Shown here piece by piece: positions 12,054 through 21,163 of a stretch of DNA of 51,542 bases (positions within the stretch are counted from its first letter, which is position 1; each line of letters opens with the position of its first letter). The translations under genes and the position numbers were made by a program. The DNA is from Halobaculum gomorrense (GTDB lineage Archaea > Halobacteriota > Halobacteria > Halobacteriales > Haloferacaceae), in NCBI RefSeq assembly GCF_900129775.1, contig NZ_FQWV01000013.1:1-51542 (forward strand), in the 5' to 3' direction. Below the pieces are notes generated by a model. The model had not been told where the DNA came from, searched no databases, and saw nothing but the letters and a program-made list of their open reading frames with translations.

Positions 12054-12219
12054 ACCGTCCCTGTCGGCCGCGGACTACTTATCAATCATCTGTATAGTCC
12101 TGTGTGCGGGTACTCGAGGCTCGCTACTGCTCCGGAGCGCCCGGTATCCCTCCCGGATCCGTCTGAGACCGCGGGACGAGACGGGATCGTCTCGTGGTAA
12201 GTGGTACCGTCCCCGCAAC

Positions 12220-12226
12220 GATTATC
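12220..12226 (+). promoter_or_regulatory. TATA-like box (GATTATC) for the acyl-CoA ligase gene
   Basis: GATTATC lies about 28-34 bases before the ATG at 12254; it supports that start over the upstream GTG at 12194, which would lie before the box. Confidence 0.45.
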
Positions 12227-12253
12227 ACGAATGTGCCTGAAGATTCGCTGTCT

Positions 12254-13864
12254 ATGGAGAAACCGCTGTTAGTGACGGACTTCCTCGACCGCGCCCGCCG
12301 CAACTACGGGGGCCACGAGGCGGTCCTCGGGGTCGACGGGGAACGGTTCACGTACGACGAACTGGGCGAGCGCGCCGACGGCTTCGCGGCGGCGCTGCAG
12401 GCGCGCGGGATCGAGAAGGGCGACCGCGTCGCGGTGCTCGACCCGAACACGCACTACCACCTCGCGGCCGCGTACGGCAACTTCCAGGCCGGGGCGATCC
12501 ACACGCCGCTGAACTACCGCCTCGTGGAGTCGGACTTCGAGTACATCCTCTCCGACGCCGGCGTCGACGCCATCTACGCCGACCACGCGTACGCCGACAA
12601 GATCGAGGCGATCCGCGACGACGTGCCCACGGAGACGTTCATCACGAACGACGCCGACGCCGTCGAGGGCGACTGGGAGGAGTTCGACGAGGTGATCGCC
12701 GAGTCGACCGACTACGACCGCCCGGAGATGAGCGAGGACGAGGTGATTACGATCAACTACACCTCCGGGACGACCGGCGATCCGAAGGGCGTCTGCCGCA
12801 CCCACCGGGCGGAGACGCTGCACGCGTACCTGATCGCAATCCATCAAGACATCAGCGACGACGACACGTACCTGTGGACGCTCCCGATGTTCCACGTGAA
12901 CGGCTGGGGGCACATCTACGCCGTCACGGGCATGGGCGCCCGCCACGTCTGCACCCGCGGCGTCGACGAGGCGTACGTCTTCGACAAGCTGCGCACCGAA
13001 GACGTGACGTACTTCTGTGCCGCCCCGACAGTGCTGAAGCTGCTCGGCGACCACATCGACGAGCACGGCGGCGATCCCGACGCCGGCCAGGACGTGCGCG
13101 TCGCCACCGCGGGCGCGGCGCCGCCGGAGGCCACGATCCGCACCGTAGAGGACGACTTCGGCTGGTACCTCAAGCACGTGTACGGCGCCACCGAGACCGG
13201 CCCGCTCATCACGACCAGCGACGCCCGCCGCTACTTCGAGGACGACTCCGACGACCGCTTCGCGGTGAAGAAGACGCAGGGGTTCGGCTACCTCGGGACG
13301 GAGATCCGCGTCGTCGACGAGGACGGCACCGACGTGCCGCAGGACGGCGAGACGATCGGCGAGGTCGTCGTCCGCGGCAATCAGGTGATGGACCGCTACT
13401 GGAACAAACCGGATGCGACCGAGGAGGCGTTCACCGACCGCGTCGAGGGGTACTACCACATGGGCGACCTCGCGGTCGTCGACGACAACGGGATGATCTC
13501 GATCCAGGACCGCAAGAAGGACATCATCATCTCCGGCGGCGAGAACATCTCCTCGATCGAGGTCGAGGACACCCTCTTCAGCCACGACCGCGTCGACGAC
13601 GTGGCCGTCATCCCCTCGCCGCACGACGACTGGGGCGAGACGCCGAAGGCGTACGTCGTGCCGGTCAGCGGCGACCCTGACGACCCCGGCGTCACCGCCG
13701 ACGAGCTGATCCAGTACGCCCGCGATAACATGGCCCACTACAAGGCGCCCACCCGCATCGAGTTCGTCAAGCAGTTGCCGAAGACCTCGACCGGGAAAGT
13801 CCAGAAGTACGAACTCCGCCAGGAGGAGTGGGAGGAGGAAGACCGGATGGTCGGCGAGGGGTAG
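12254..13864 (+). CDS. Fatty acyl-CoA ligase (AMP-forming)
   Basis: A 536-residue member of the acyl-CoA synthetase family that activates a carboxylic acid with ATP and CoA. Motifs: NYTSGTTGDPKGVCRTHR (phosphate loop), LPMFHVNGWGH, YGATETGP, YHMGDLAVVDDNGMISIQDR, KKDIIISGGENISSIEVED and the catalytic lysine in PKTSTGKVQKYELR. Length and the MFHVNGW motif are typical of medium/long-chain or dicarboxylate-type ligases; the exact chain length cannot be read from sequence. Start ATG 12254 (MEKPLLVTDFLDRARRNYG). Confidence 0.9.
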   Translation: MEKPLLVTDFLDRARRNYGGHEAVLGVDGERFTYDELGERADGFAAALQARGIEKGDRVAVLDPNTHYHLAAAYGNFQAGAIHTPLNYRLVESDFEYILSDAGVDAIYADHAYADKIEAIRDDVPTETFITNDADAVEGDWEEFDEVIAESTDYDRPEMSEDEVITINYTSGTTGDPKGVCRTHRAETLHAYLIAIHQDISDDDTYLWTLPMFHVNGWGHIYAVTGMGARHVCTRGVDEAYVFDKLRTEDVTYFCAAPTVLKLLGDHIDEHGGDPDAGQDVRVATAGAAPPEATIRTVEDDFGWYLKHVYGATETGPLITTSDARRYFEDDSDDRFAVKKTQGFGYLGTEIRVVDEDGTDVPQDGETIGEVVVRGNQVMDRYWNKPDATEEAFTDRVEGYYHMGDLAVVDDNGMISIQDRKKDIIISGGENISSIEVEDTLFSHDRVDDVAVIPSPHDDWGETPKAYVVPVSGDPDDPGVTADELIQYARDNMAHYKAPTRIEFVKQLPKTSTGKVQKYELRQEEWEEEDRMVGEG

Positions 13865-14012
13865 TCCGCCTCCGACGCCGACCGCCGACCGCCGACAGCG
13901 TCGCCCGACCCTCGTCGAGGCACTCGCGCCCGAAACAGTGCAGGTGCGTGAACCACGAGTTCAGTCGGCACACGGGTCCGCGATCCCGGTCACTGTCGCG
14001 TTCGCCGTCTCG

Positions 14013-14864
14013 TCATCCGAACGGGTTCGTGAAGCCGTCGTCGCCGGCGGTCCCGTTCCCGCTGCCGCCGTCCGCGAACGCGTCGGCCCCGCCGTCGCCG
14101 TCACCGAAGCGGAAGCCGCTCGTGTTCGCCGTGACCGTCATGCCGAGCATGTCGGGGCGCTTGCGGAGGGCCGCGGCGACCTCCCGGTACGCCCCGGCGG
14201 CGTCGCTGTGCGGGCGATACGAGACGGCCGGCTGGCCGGCGTCTTGGGCCTTCGGGATGGCCTCGTCGTGGGGGACGTGCCCGAGGAGTTCGGTGTCGAG
14301 GAAGCTCGCGATGCGGTCGGCCGGGGGGGAGCGACCGGTGCCCGACTTCGTGAGCACGACGCCGCCGACGGGGGCGTCCGCGCGGTCGGCGACAGTGATG
14401 GTCTTGTCGGCGTCGCGGATGGAGGCGACCCGCGGCGTCGACACGAGCACCGAAGCGTCAGCGCCCGACATGGGGACGACCGTCTCGCTGCTGACGCCGG
14501 CGGCGGTGTCGACCAGCACCGCGTCGTAGCGCGCCTTCAGCGCGTCCATCGCCGACGGGAAGCGGTCGAGATCGGCCTCGACGAAGCCGTCGAGGGTGAC
14601 GCCGCTGGGGACCACGTCGAAGCCGCCGGGGGCGGGGTAGGTGGCGTCGGTGACGCCCGCGCCGCCAGCCAGCACGTCGTGGAGGGTCCGCCCGCCGTTG
14701 ACGCGGATGTCGAGGAAGTCGACCGCGTTCGCCATCGCCAGATCCGCCTCGACGACCGCGACGGCGCGGCCGTCTTCCGCGAGCGCGGCCGCGAGGTTGA
14801 GGCTCGTCGTCGTCTTGCCGACGCCCCCCTTCGCGCCGACGACGGCGAGCACGCGTCCGTCCAT
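14013..14864 (-). CDS. ParA/MinD-like P-loop ATPase
   Basis: A 283-residue SIMIBI ATPase. It starts MDGRVLAVVGAKGGVGKTTT with the deviant Walker A (KGGVGKTT), then VAVVEADLAMANAVDFL (A'), and YDAVLVDTAAGVSSET (Walker B). The usual Asp in the second motif (DxDxxxAN) is Glu here (EADLAMAN). The C-terminus is a Gly/Asp-rich tail ending in DDGFTNPFG, perhaps disordered. Haloarchaea carry several MinD paralogues positioning motility and surface structures, others are plasmid-type ParA; no ParB partner is adjacent, so a chromosomal MinD-like role is more likely but unproven. Confidence 0.85.
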   Translation of the reverse strand: MDGRVLAVVGAKGGVGKTTTSLNLAAALAEDGRAVAVVEADLAMANAVDFLDIRVNGGRTLHDVLAGGAGVTDATYPAPGGFDVVPSGVTLDGFVEADLDRFPSAMDALKARYDAVLVDTAAGVSSETVVPMSGADASVLVSTPRVASIRDADKTITVADRADAPVGGVVLTKSGTGRSPPADRIASFLDTELLGHVPHDEAIPKAQDAGQPAVSYRPHSDAAGAYREVAAALRKRPDMLGMTVTANTSGFRFGDGDGGADAFADGGSGNGTAGDDGFTNPFG

Positions 14865-14960
14865 GTGCGCTCGACGACGCCGCCGCGACTTAACTACCGC
14901 CCCCGAAGTATCGCACGTGAGACTGCCGGGCGCCGGGGCCACCGACGGTCCGCCGGGACC

Positions 14961-15716
14961 CTAGAGATACGCCGCGTCCCACCGGCCCGCCTTCCGCTTG
15001 TTCCCGCACTCGCTACACTGCACGCGGTCCATGGTGTCGACGTTCACCGCGAAGCCGTCGCAGTTGCCGCAGACGTATCCCATCCGCTCGGTGCGTTCGC
15101 GGTCGGCGTACGTCGCGTAGAAGGGCGCCTCCGACGCGCGTTCGGCCTCGTCGTAGGCGACGTACACCTGTCGGCCGTCATCGGTCACGCGCGCCTCGGT
15201 GAGGACCTGATCGCCGTCGCCGCTGGGGAAGCGAGCGAACACGTGCTCGCGGAACTCCTCGCCGCCGATTTCGACGGTTCGGTCGCCGATCTCCACGAAC
15301 CCCTCGCGCTCGTAGAACTCGGCGCCGGACTCGTTGGCCGCGAGCACTCGCCCCTCGATCCGCTCGGCGCCCAGCTCCAGCAGCTCCGTCTCCGCGCGAC
15401 GGAGGAGGTCGTCGCCGATCCCGCGCCCGCGGTGGTCGGGGTGGACGTGGAGCCAGTCGAGCTCCCCGACGGGTTCGCGGCGCTCGACGAGCCGGCTCTG
15501 CGCGAAGCCCACTACCTCGCCGTCATTGACGGCGACGACGAACACCGCATCCTCGCCGTCGAGGGCGTCGGCGACGGTCTCGGCGTCGTACCACGACTCG
15601 ACGGCCCCGTCGATGAGATCCGTCGAGAGCGCGTGGCCGTAGGACGCCGACAGCGACGCGCGCGCGGTCTCTCGGATGTCCTCGATGTCCTCGGTCGTTG
15701 CGTCTCTGAGGTCCAT
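14961..15716 (-). CDS. GNAT-family N-acetyltransferase with C-terminal zinc ribbon
   Basis: A 251-residue protein. Residues 1-160 are a GNAT domain: MDLRDATTEDIEDIRETARASL start, ELDWLHVHPDHRGRGIGDDLL as the acetyl-CoA pyrophosphate-binding motif, and NESGAEFYEREGFVEIGDR as motif B. The C-terminal 60 residues hold two CxxC pairs (YVCGNCDGFAVN, VQCSECGNKRKAG) forming a zinc ribbon, perhaps for binding a protein or nucleic-acid target. The acceptor substrate is unknown. Start ATG 15716, supported by the box at 15741-15746. Confidence 0.88.
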   Translation of the reverse strand: MDLRDATTEDIEDIRETARASLSASYGHALSTDLIDGAVESWYDAETVADALDGEDAVFVVAVNDGEVVGFAQSRLVERREPVGELDWLHVHPDHRGRGIGDDLLRRAETELLELGAERIEGRVLAANESGAEFYEREGFVEIGDRTVEIGGEEFREHVFARFPSGDGDQVLTEARVTDDGRQVYVAYDEAERASEAPFYATYADRERTERMGYVCGNCDGFAVNVDTMDRVQCSECGNKRKAGRWDAAYL

Positions 15717-15740
15717 GGGGGTGGATAGCACTGACAACCA

Positions 15741-15746
15741 CTTAAT
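15741..15746 (-). promoter_or_regulatory. TATA-like box (ATTAAG on the minus strand) for the GNAT gene
   Basis: ATTAAG, read on the minus strand, lies 25 bases upstream of the ATG at 15716, the usual leaderless spacing. Confidence 0.5.
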
Positions 15747-15933
15747 GACGCGGGGGCTTCTGTCCCTCCGGACTCGGTATGGGCTGCGTACCGCCCTGCA
15801 GCGGGCAGCGGCGGCGTCCGTCGGCTCGAATGCGACCCTCGAGCGGCGATCCCGGACGGAGTGCGGCGGGGACGAACCATCACGAACCGCCGCCACCCGT
15901 GGTACTATCACGCACGAATTTGATGGCTGGTGT

Positions 15934-16608
15934 ATGCCAGAGACCGTGTGCTTCGACATGTACGGAACGCTGTGCGACACGAGTAGCGTGACGGGCACGC
16001 TCGCGGACGAACTCGACGCGCCCGACGCGCTCGTGTCGGAGCTGGACGCCACGTGGCGGGCCAAGCAGCTCCAGTACTCCTATCAGGCGGCGCTGATGGA
16101 GGAGTACCAGCCGTTCTGGACCGTGACCGCGGACGCGCTCGCATACGCGCTGGACCAGTGGGGCGTCGAGGCGGACGAGCCGACTCGCGAGCGCATCCTC
16201 GCCGCCTACGAACATCTCGACCCGTACCCGGACGCGATCGAGACGCTCACTCGGCTCTCGGAGGCCGGACACACGGTGACCGTGCTGTCGAACGGGAACC
16301 CGGAGATGCTGGAGACGCTCGCGGACAACGCGGGACTCGCCCCGCACCTCGACGACGTGATCAGCGCCGACGAGGTGTCGACGTTCAAGCCGAACCCCGC
16401 GGTGTACGAGAACGCAGCCGCCCGCACGGACACGCCGATCGACGGCTGTCGACTCGTCTCGGGCAACGCGTGGGACGTCGCGGGCGCCGGGAGCGCGGGG
16501 ATGCACACCGCGTGGGTGAATCGCGCGAACGACCCGTTCGAGGAGATCGGCGTCGGTCCATCGATCGAAGTATCTTCGCTCTCGGCGGTCGCGGACGAAC
16601 TCGCGTAG
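15934..16608 (+). CDS. HAD-superfamily hydrolase, haloacid dehalogenase type II-like
   Basis: A 224-residue HAD protein. The nucleophile motif is CFDMYGTLCD (Asp8), motif II is VLSNGNPEML (Ser/Asn), the motif III lysine is in STFKPNPAVY, and the motif IV region is VSGNAWDVAGAGSAGM. This arrangement (DMYGTL, SNGN, FKPxP) matches type II (S)-2-haloacid dehalogenases, but many such proteins are phosphatases of unknown substrate. The first GTG/ATG choices upstream give Arg-rich sequence, so ATG 15934 (MPETVCFDMYG) is chosen. Confidence 0.87.
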   Translation: MPETVCFDMYGTLCDTSSVTGTLADELDAPDALVSELDATWRAKQLQYSYQAALMEEYQPFWTVTADALAYALDQWGVEADEPTRERILAAYEHLDPYPDAIETLTRLSEAGHTVTVLSNGNPEMLETLADNAGLAPHLDDVISADEVSTFKPNPAVYENAAARTDTPIDGCRLVSGNAWDVAGAGSAGMHTAWVNRANDPFEEIGVGPSIEVSSLSAVADELA

Positions 16609-16719
16609 CGCGCCATCGGGGCGGGAAACGGGGGGCCACCCCCGCGCAGTTTATTGTCTCATCGACCGACTGAAACGGCCTACGAGTGATAACCATTATC
16701 ATGGTGTATCTCGGTATCC

Positions 16720-16740
16720 CATGTTATCAATATTAACATG
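16720..16740. promoter_or_regulatory. Inverted repeat (CATGTTA N7 TAACATG) upstream of the Liv operon
   Basis: A perfect 7-base inverted repeat, CATGTTA at 16720-16726 and TAACATG at 16734-16740, separated by TCAATAT. It lies in a markedly AT-rich 120-base region 53 bases before the binding-protein start, with TTTAAG at 16742-16747 immediately downstream and CATTAAGG at 16767-16774 as candidate TATA boxes. A smaller repeat, GATAA CCA TTATC, lies at 16688-16700. The position suits a dimeric regulator site controlling the importer. Confidence 0.5.
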
Positions 16741-16793
16741 ATTTAAGGAAATATGGCGGAACGTTCATTAAGGTTGCATCCGCCGATCGGAGC

Positions 16794-18143
16794 ATGGCAC
16801 GGGATACCACCGAACTCAGCAGACGTGATGTGCTCAAGGCGTCCGGGACGGCCGGCGCCGCAGGACTCGCAGGACTGGCCGGCTGCACCGGCGGCGGCGG
16901 CGGCTCGGAGTATCCTCCGATCGGGAACTACCCCGTCGAGGGCGACGAGGTCGTCTTCGGCTTCAACGTCCCGCAGTCGGGGTCGTACTCCCAGGAGGGC
17001 GCAGACGAACTGCGCGGGTACAATCTCGCGAAGAAGCACCTGAACAACGGCGGTGGCTGGGTCGACAGTTACGAGAACCTCTCAGGTAACGGCGTGCTCG
17101 GCAAGACGGTCGCGTCCGTGGAGGGCGACACGGCGACGAATCCGGACACCGCTCGCCAGTCCGCCCAGCGGATGATCAACCGCGACAATGCGATCATGGT
17201 CTCCGGGGGGTCGTCCTCGGCGGTCGCCATCGCGGTCCAGAAGCTGTGTCAGTCGGAGAAGGTCCAGTTCCAGTGCTGTCTGACACACTCCAACGACACG
17301 ACCGGCTCCGAGTGCGTCCGCTACTCGTTCCGGGAGATGTTCAACGCGTACATGACGGGCCAGGCGCTCGCGCCCGTCCTCGCGGAGGAGTACGGCGAGA
17401 ACCTCAAGTTCTACCAGCTGTACGCCGACTACTCGTGGGGGCAGACCCAGCAGGCGTCGATGAAGAAGTTCTTCACCGAGGTCGGCAACTGGACGCAGAT
17501 CGACTCGGTCCCGACGCCGCTCGGCACCTCCGACTACTCGTCGTATCTGTCGGATGTCCCCAGCGAAGAGACGGACGTGCTCGTGCTCAACCACTACGGG
17601 CTGGACGCGGCCAACTCCCTCCCGCAGGCGATCGAGCAGGGGCTCAAGCAGGATATGGAGATCGTCGTCCCGCTGTACAACCGATTGATGGCAGAGGCAG
17701 CCGCTGACTCCATCGAGGGCATCTTTGGCACGGCCGACTGGAGCTGGCAGCTCTCCGACCAGTACTCGAAGACGTTTACCGAGGCGTTCCGCAACGAGTA
17801 CAACAAGGTGCCCAGCTACGCCGCGCGCCTGGCGTACAGCCAGACGGTGCAGTACGCCGCTGCCTGCCAGCGGGCGGACACCTTCTACCCGCCCGAGGTG
17901 ATCAAACAGCTTGAGAACCACCAGTACTCCAATGCCGGCCTGGGCGCCGAGACGATGCGGAAATGCGACCATCAGGCTCAGCGGGACGTGCTCGTCGTGC
18001 AGGGCCTGCCGTCGGACCAGCAGACCGAGAGCAAACTGCTGCGGATCGTCAACCAGACCTCCCGCGACAAGCTCGGCTACGCCTGCGACGCCGGCCCCGC
18101 CGCCGAGTGTTCGCTCGGCCCGTACGGCGGCGAGAACAACTGA
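16794..18143 (+). CDS. ABC transporter substrate-binding lipoprotein, branched-chain amino acid/urea type
   Basis: A 449-residue type-1 periplasmic-binding-fold protein (LivK/UrtA group) that presents a small nitrogenous or acidic solute to the permeases encoded next. The N-terminus is a Tat lipoprotein signal: SRRDVLK at residues 9-15, a hydrophobic Ala/Gly stretch, and lipobox LAGC with Cys31 as the lipidation site. The mature part starts GSEYPPIGNYPVEGDEVVFGF and has the family's NVPQSGSYSQEGADELRGYNLA and IMVSGGSSSAVAIA segments. It contains nine cysteines, many for a haloarchaeal exported protein. The true ligand cannot be decided from sequence. Confidence 0.9.
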   Translation: MARDTTELSRRDVLKASGTAGAAGLAGLAGCTGGGGGSEYPPIGNYPVEGDEVVFGFNVPQSGSYSQEGADELRGYNLAKKHLNNGGGWVDSYENLSGNGVLGKTVASVEGDTATNPDTARQSAQRMINRDNAIMVSGGSSSAVAIAVQKLCQSEKVQFQCCLTHSNDTTGSECVRYSFREMFNAYMTGQALAPVLAEEYGENLKFYQLYADYSWGQTQQASMKKFFTEVGNWTQIDSVPTPLGTSDYSSYLSDVPSEETDVLVLNHYGLDAANSLPQAIEQGLKQDMEIVVPLYNRLMAEAAADSIEGIFGTADWSWQLSDQYSKTFTEAFRNEYNKVPSYAARLAYSQTVQYAAACQRADTFYPPEVIKQLENHQYSNAGLGAETMRKCDHQAQRDVLVVQGLPSDQQTESKLLRIVNQTSRDKLGYACDAGPAAECSLGPYGGENN

Positions 18144-18267
18144 CGACGGCGCCGCCGTCGCAGATCCAGACCGGCACTTTCTTCGCCCGGGGAACGGAAC
18201 CGCGTCAACGAATGACAACACCGACAACTACTCACAGGCGGACCACACGCGTCTCACACGAACAATA

Positions 18268-19224
18268 ATGATCCCTCTACAGGTGGACATCGCATCGATA
18301 CTCCTCAACGGCCTCCAGCAGGGCGCGATCTACGCGTTGTTGGGACTCGGCCTCACTATCATCCTGGGGACGATGGAGTTCTTGAACCTCGCGCACGGGG
18401 CGCTGTACCTCGTCGGCGCGTACGTCGGACTCCTCGTCTTCCGAGAGACGACCCTCACCAACGGGCTGTTGTACAGCTTCGGGGTCACGACGATCGGCTT
18501 CGACGGCGGCTTCCTCGCCGCGCTCGTGGTGGTCCCGATCGTCGGCTTCGGGATCGGCCTGCTCATGGAACGATTCGTCGCCGAGCCGTTCTACGACCGT
18601 CCCGAGACCGACCAGCTGCTCGTAACGTTCGGCCTCGCGCTCATCGTCGAGGAGATAATCAAGAACGTGATCGGCGGGAACACCTTCCAGTCGATCGGAC
18701 CTCAGACCATCTTCGGGTTCAACGTCTCACAGCCCGTCGCCCTCCCGGTCGTCGGGCTGTTCCCCTCGTGGCGGCTGTTCATCATCGTCATCGCGCTCGT
18801 CATCATCGCGGTGACGTGGCTCGCCATCGAGCGCACGGACTTCGGGCTCGTCGTGCAGGCGGGGACGCGTGACTCCGAGATGGTTCGCCTGCTCGGGATC
18901 AAGATCAACCGCTCGTACAGCCTCGTGTTCGCGCTGGGGGCGGCGCTCGCGGCGTTCGCGGGCCTCATCGGCGCGTCGATCCAGACGCTCAGCCCGCAGA
19001 TCGGTACCGATCGGGCCCTGCTCCCGGCGTTCCTCACGATCGTCGTCGGCGGCGCCGGGTCGGTCCGCGGGGCCATCGCCGGCGGCATGTTGCTGGGCGT
19101 GATCGTCTCCGCGATGACCCAGACGTACAGCCAGTGGGCGCAGATCGTCCTCTACTTGTTCGTCGCGCTCATGCTCATCGTGCGCCCCGAGGGGCTGTTC
19201 GGCAGCGGGGAGGTGGGCGAATGA
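18268..19224 (+). CDS. livH: ABC transporter permease, LivH type
   Basis: A 318-residue polytopic permease starting MIPLQVDIASILLNGLQQGAIYALLGLG, the classic LivH opening. It has about eight hydrophobic segments, the conserved GTMEFLNLAHGALYLVGAY near residue 35-52, and RALLPAFLTIVVGGAGSVRGAIAGG, which contains the EAA-like contact region for the ATPases. The gene begins 124 bases after the binding protein and its stop overlaps the next ATG (ATGA), so it is translationally coupled to livM. Confidence 0.92.
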   Translation: MIPLQVDIASILLNGLQQGAIYALLGLGLTIILGTMEFLNLAHGALYLVGAYVGLLVFRETTLTNGLLYSFGVTTIGFDGGFLAALVVVPIVGFGIGLLMERFVAEPFYDRPETDQLLVTFGLALIVEEIIKNVIGGNTFQSIGPQTIFGFNVSQPVALPVVGLFPSWRLFIIVIALVIIAVTWLAIERTDFGLVVQAGTRDSEMVRLLGIKINRSYSLVFALGAALAAFAGLIGASIQTLSPQIGTDRALLPAFLTIVVGGAGSVRGAIAGGMLLGVIVSAMTQTYSQWAQIVLYLFVALMLIVRPEGLFGSGEVGE

Positions 19225-20408
19225 GCGACGACGCCGACGCCGTGACCGACGGAGGCGCCGTCGCGGAGTCCGAGTCGGCGGCCGCCTCCGGCGGGTCGGG
19301 ACTCGCCTCGCTTCGCGAGCGCGACGACTTCGTCGTGATCGCGACCGCCGCCGTGCTCGTCGTGTTCCCGTTCCTGCTCATCGACGTGTTCGGGGCCATC
19401 GGCGACCTGACGGGCTTTTCGATCGGTGGCTACTCCGGCCTACCGTCGCTGGTGCTCATCTACGGGATCGTCGTCATCGGATTCAACCTCCTGCTCGGCT
19501 ACACCGGACTGCTCTCGTTCGGGCACGCCGCCTTCTTCGGGTCTGCGGCGTACTCGGCCGCGCTGTTCAGTCAGGTCGTCCCGAGCCCGCTGTTAATGGT
19601 GGTCGTCGGGACGCTCGTCGCGACGCTGCTCGCGTGGCCGATCGGCTTCGTCTCGATCCGCCGCTCGGGCGTCTACTTCGCCGTGTTGACGCTGACGTTC
19701 GGGCAGGCGCTGTACTTCTACGCGCTCGGCCCGGGCGCGTGGCTCACTAACGGGGACAACGGCTTCTCCGACATCGCCGCCCACGGGCTGTTCTTCGGTG
19801 CCATCCCGCTCGAGGCACCGCTGACGCCGCTGTACGCGCTCAACTCCTACACGGTGATCTACGCGTTCACCGCGGTGATGATGCTGATCGCCGTCTGGGT
19901 CGCCAACCGGATCATCAACTCCCCGTACGGCCTCATCTTCGAGGCGCTTGGCGAGAACGAGGAGCGCGTCGAGTTCGTCGGGCTGAACGTCTTCCGCTAC
20001 AAGCTGATGGCGTTCATCATCTCTGCGGTGTTCGCCGGCGTCGGCGGCACGATGTTCGTCATCCACGAGCAGTACATCCACCCGACGACGGGGCTGTACT
20101 GGATCCAGTCGGGCGACTTCGTCATCATGACCGTCCTCGGCGGCACCGGCAGCCTCGTCGGTCCCGTGCTCGGGGCGTTCATCTTCGAGTACGTCGCGAA
20201 CGTCATTTCCGGGGTCAGTCTCCCGGGGATCGGCCCGATCGGCTCGCTGTGGCGGTTCGTCCTCGGCGCCGTCTTCGTGTTCATCGTGTGGGTGTTCCCC
20301 CGCGGCGTCTACGGCGCAGCCGAGGACCTGATCGGCCTCGTGACCGGCGGCGGCGGTGGCGACGACGGCAGCGAGCCGGCCGCGACCGACGGAGGTGAGG
20401 CGGAATGA
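19221..20408 (+). CDS. livM: ABC transporter permease, LivM type
   Basis: A 395-residue partner permease. After an acidic, disordered N-terminus of about 40 residues (MSDDADAVTDGG...), it has roughly ten hydrophobic segments with the LivM signatures GFNLLLGYTGLLSFGHAAFFG and VLGGTGSLVGPVLGAF, and an acidic Gly-rich tail. The start overlaps the livH stop by four bases and its own stop overlaps livG (ATGA at 20405), so LivH-M-G-F are made together. Confidence 0.92.
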   Translation: MSDDADAVTDGGAVAESESAAASGGSGLASLRERDDFVVIATAAVLVVFPFLLIDVFGAIGDLTGFSIGGYSGLPSLVLIYGIVVIGFNLLLGYTGLLSFGHAAFFGSAAYSAALFSQVVPSPLLMVVVGTLVATLLAWPIGFVSIRRSGVYFAVLTLTFGQALYFYALGPGAWLTNGDNGFSDIAAHGLFFGAIPLEAPLTPLYALNSYTVIYAFTAVMMLIAVWVANRIINSPYGLIFEALGENEERVEFVGLNVFRYKLMAFIISAVFAGVGGTMFVIHEQYIHPTTGLYWIQSGDFVIMTVLGGTGSLVGPVLGAFIFEYVANVISGVSLPGIGPIGSLWRFVLGAVFVFIVWVFPRGVYGAAEDLIGLVTGGGGGDDGSEPAATDGGEAE

Positions 20409-21163
20409 CGCTGCTTCAGACGGACGGACTGACCAAGCAGTTCGGCGGCCTCGTCGCCGTCGACGACGTGAGCTTCGAGGTCGACTCGGGCGAAACCCGC
20501 GCGGTCATCGGCCCCAACGGCGCCGGGAAGTCGACGCTCATCAACTGCATCACTGGCGCCCTCGAACCGACGGCCGGGACCGTGGAGTTCGACGGACAGA
20601 ACATCACGAACCTGGAGCCGCACGAGACCGTGCAGGCCGGGGTCTCGAAGTCGTTCCAGACGGCGTCGATCTTCCCGTCGATGTCGGTCCGCGAGAACGT
20701 CGAGATCGCTGCGCTGGCGGCCGAACACGGCTCGTTCCAGCTCAACTTCCTCAAGCGGCTCTCCGGGTTCTCCGCGGTGCACGACACCGCAGACCAGATG
20801 CTGGGGGCGGTCGATCTGCTCGATAGCGCTGGCGCCGAGGCCGGGAGCCTCCCGTACGGCGACAAGCGCCGCCTGGAGATTGCGATCGCGCTGGCTTCCG
20901 AGCCGGACCTGCTGTTGATGGACGAACCGACCGCCGGCATGTCGCCGGACGAGACCGCCGACACCGTGGACCTCGTGGAAGCGCTCCAGGAGGACCTCGG
21001 ACTCACGATCCTCATCGTGGAACACGACATGGAAATCATCTTCCGAATCGCCGACCGGATCCTCGTGTTGAACCGCGGGCAGGTCATCGCCGACGGCACG
21101 CCCGAGGAGGTCCAACAGAGCGAACAGGTGCAGGAGGCGTACCTCGGGGGGGTGGAGCTGTGA
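20405..21163 (+). CDS. livG: ABC transporter ATP-binding protein, LivG type
   Basis: A 252-residue ATPase. Walker A is GPNGAGKST, the signature is the LivG-type LPYGDKRRLEIAIAL (a degenerate LSGGQ), Walker B with catalytic Glu is LLLMDEPTAGM, and the switch His is in IVEHDMEII. KSFQTASIFPSMSVREN is the Q-loop region. It ends in the short LivG tail typical of the group. It overlaps livM and livF by four bases each. Confidence 0.93.
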   Translation: MTLLQTDGLTKQFGGLVAVDDVSFEVDSGETRAVIGPNGAGKSTLINCITGALEPTAGTVEFDGQNITNLEPHETVQAGVSKSFQTASIFPSMSVRENVEIAALAAEHGSFQLNFLKRLSGFSAVHDTADQMLGAVDLLDSAGAEAGSLPYGDKRRLEIAIALASEPDLLLMDEPTAGMSPDETADTVDLVEALQEDLGLTILIVEHDMEIIFRIADRILVLNRGQVIADGTPEEVQQSEQVQEAYLGGVEL

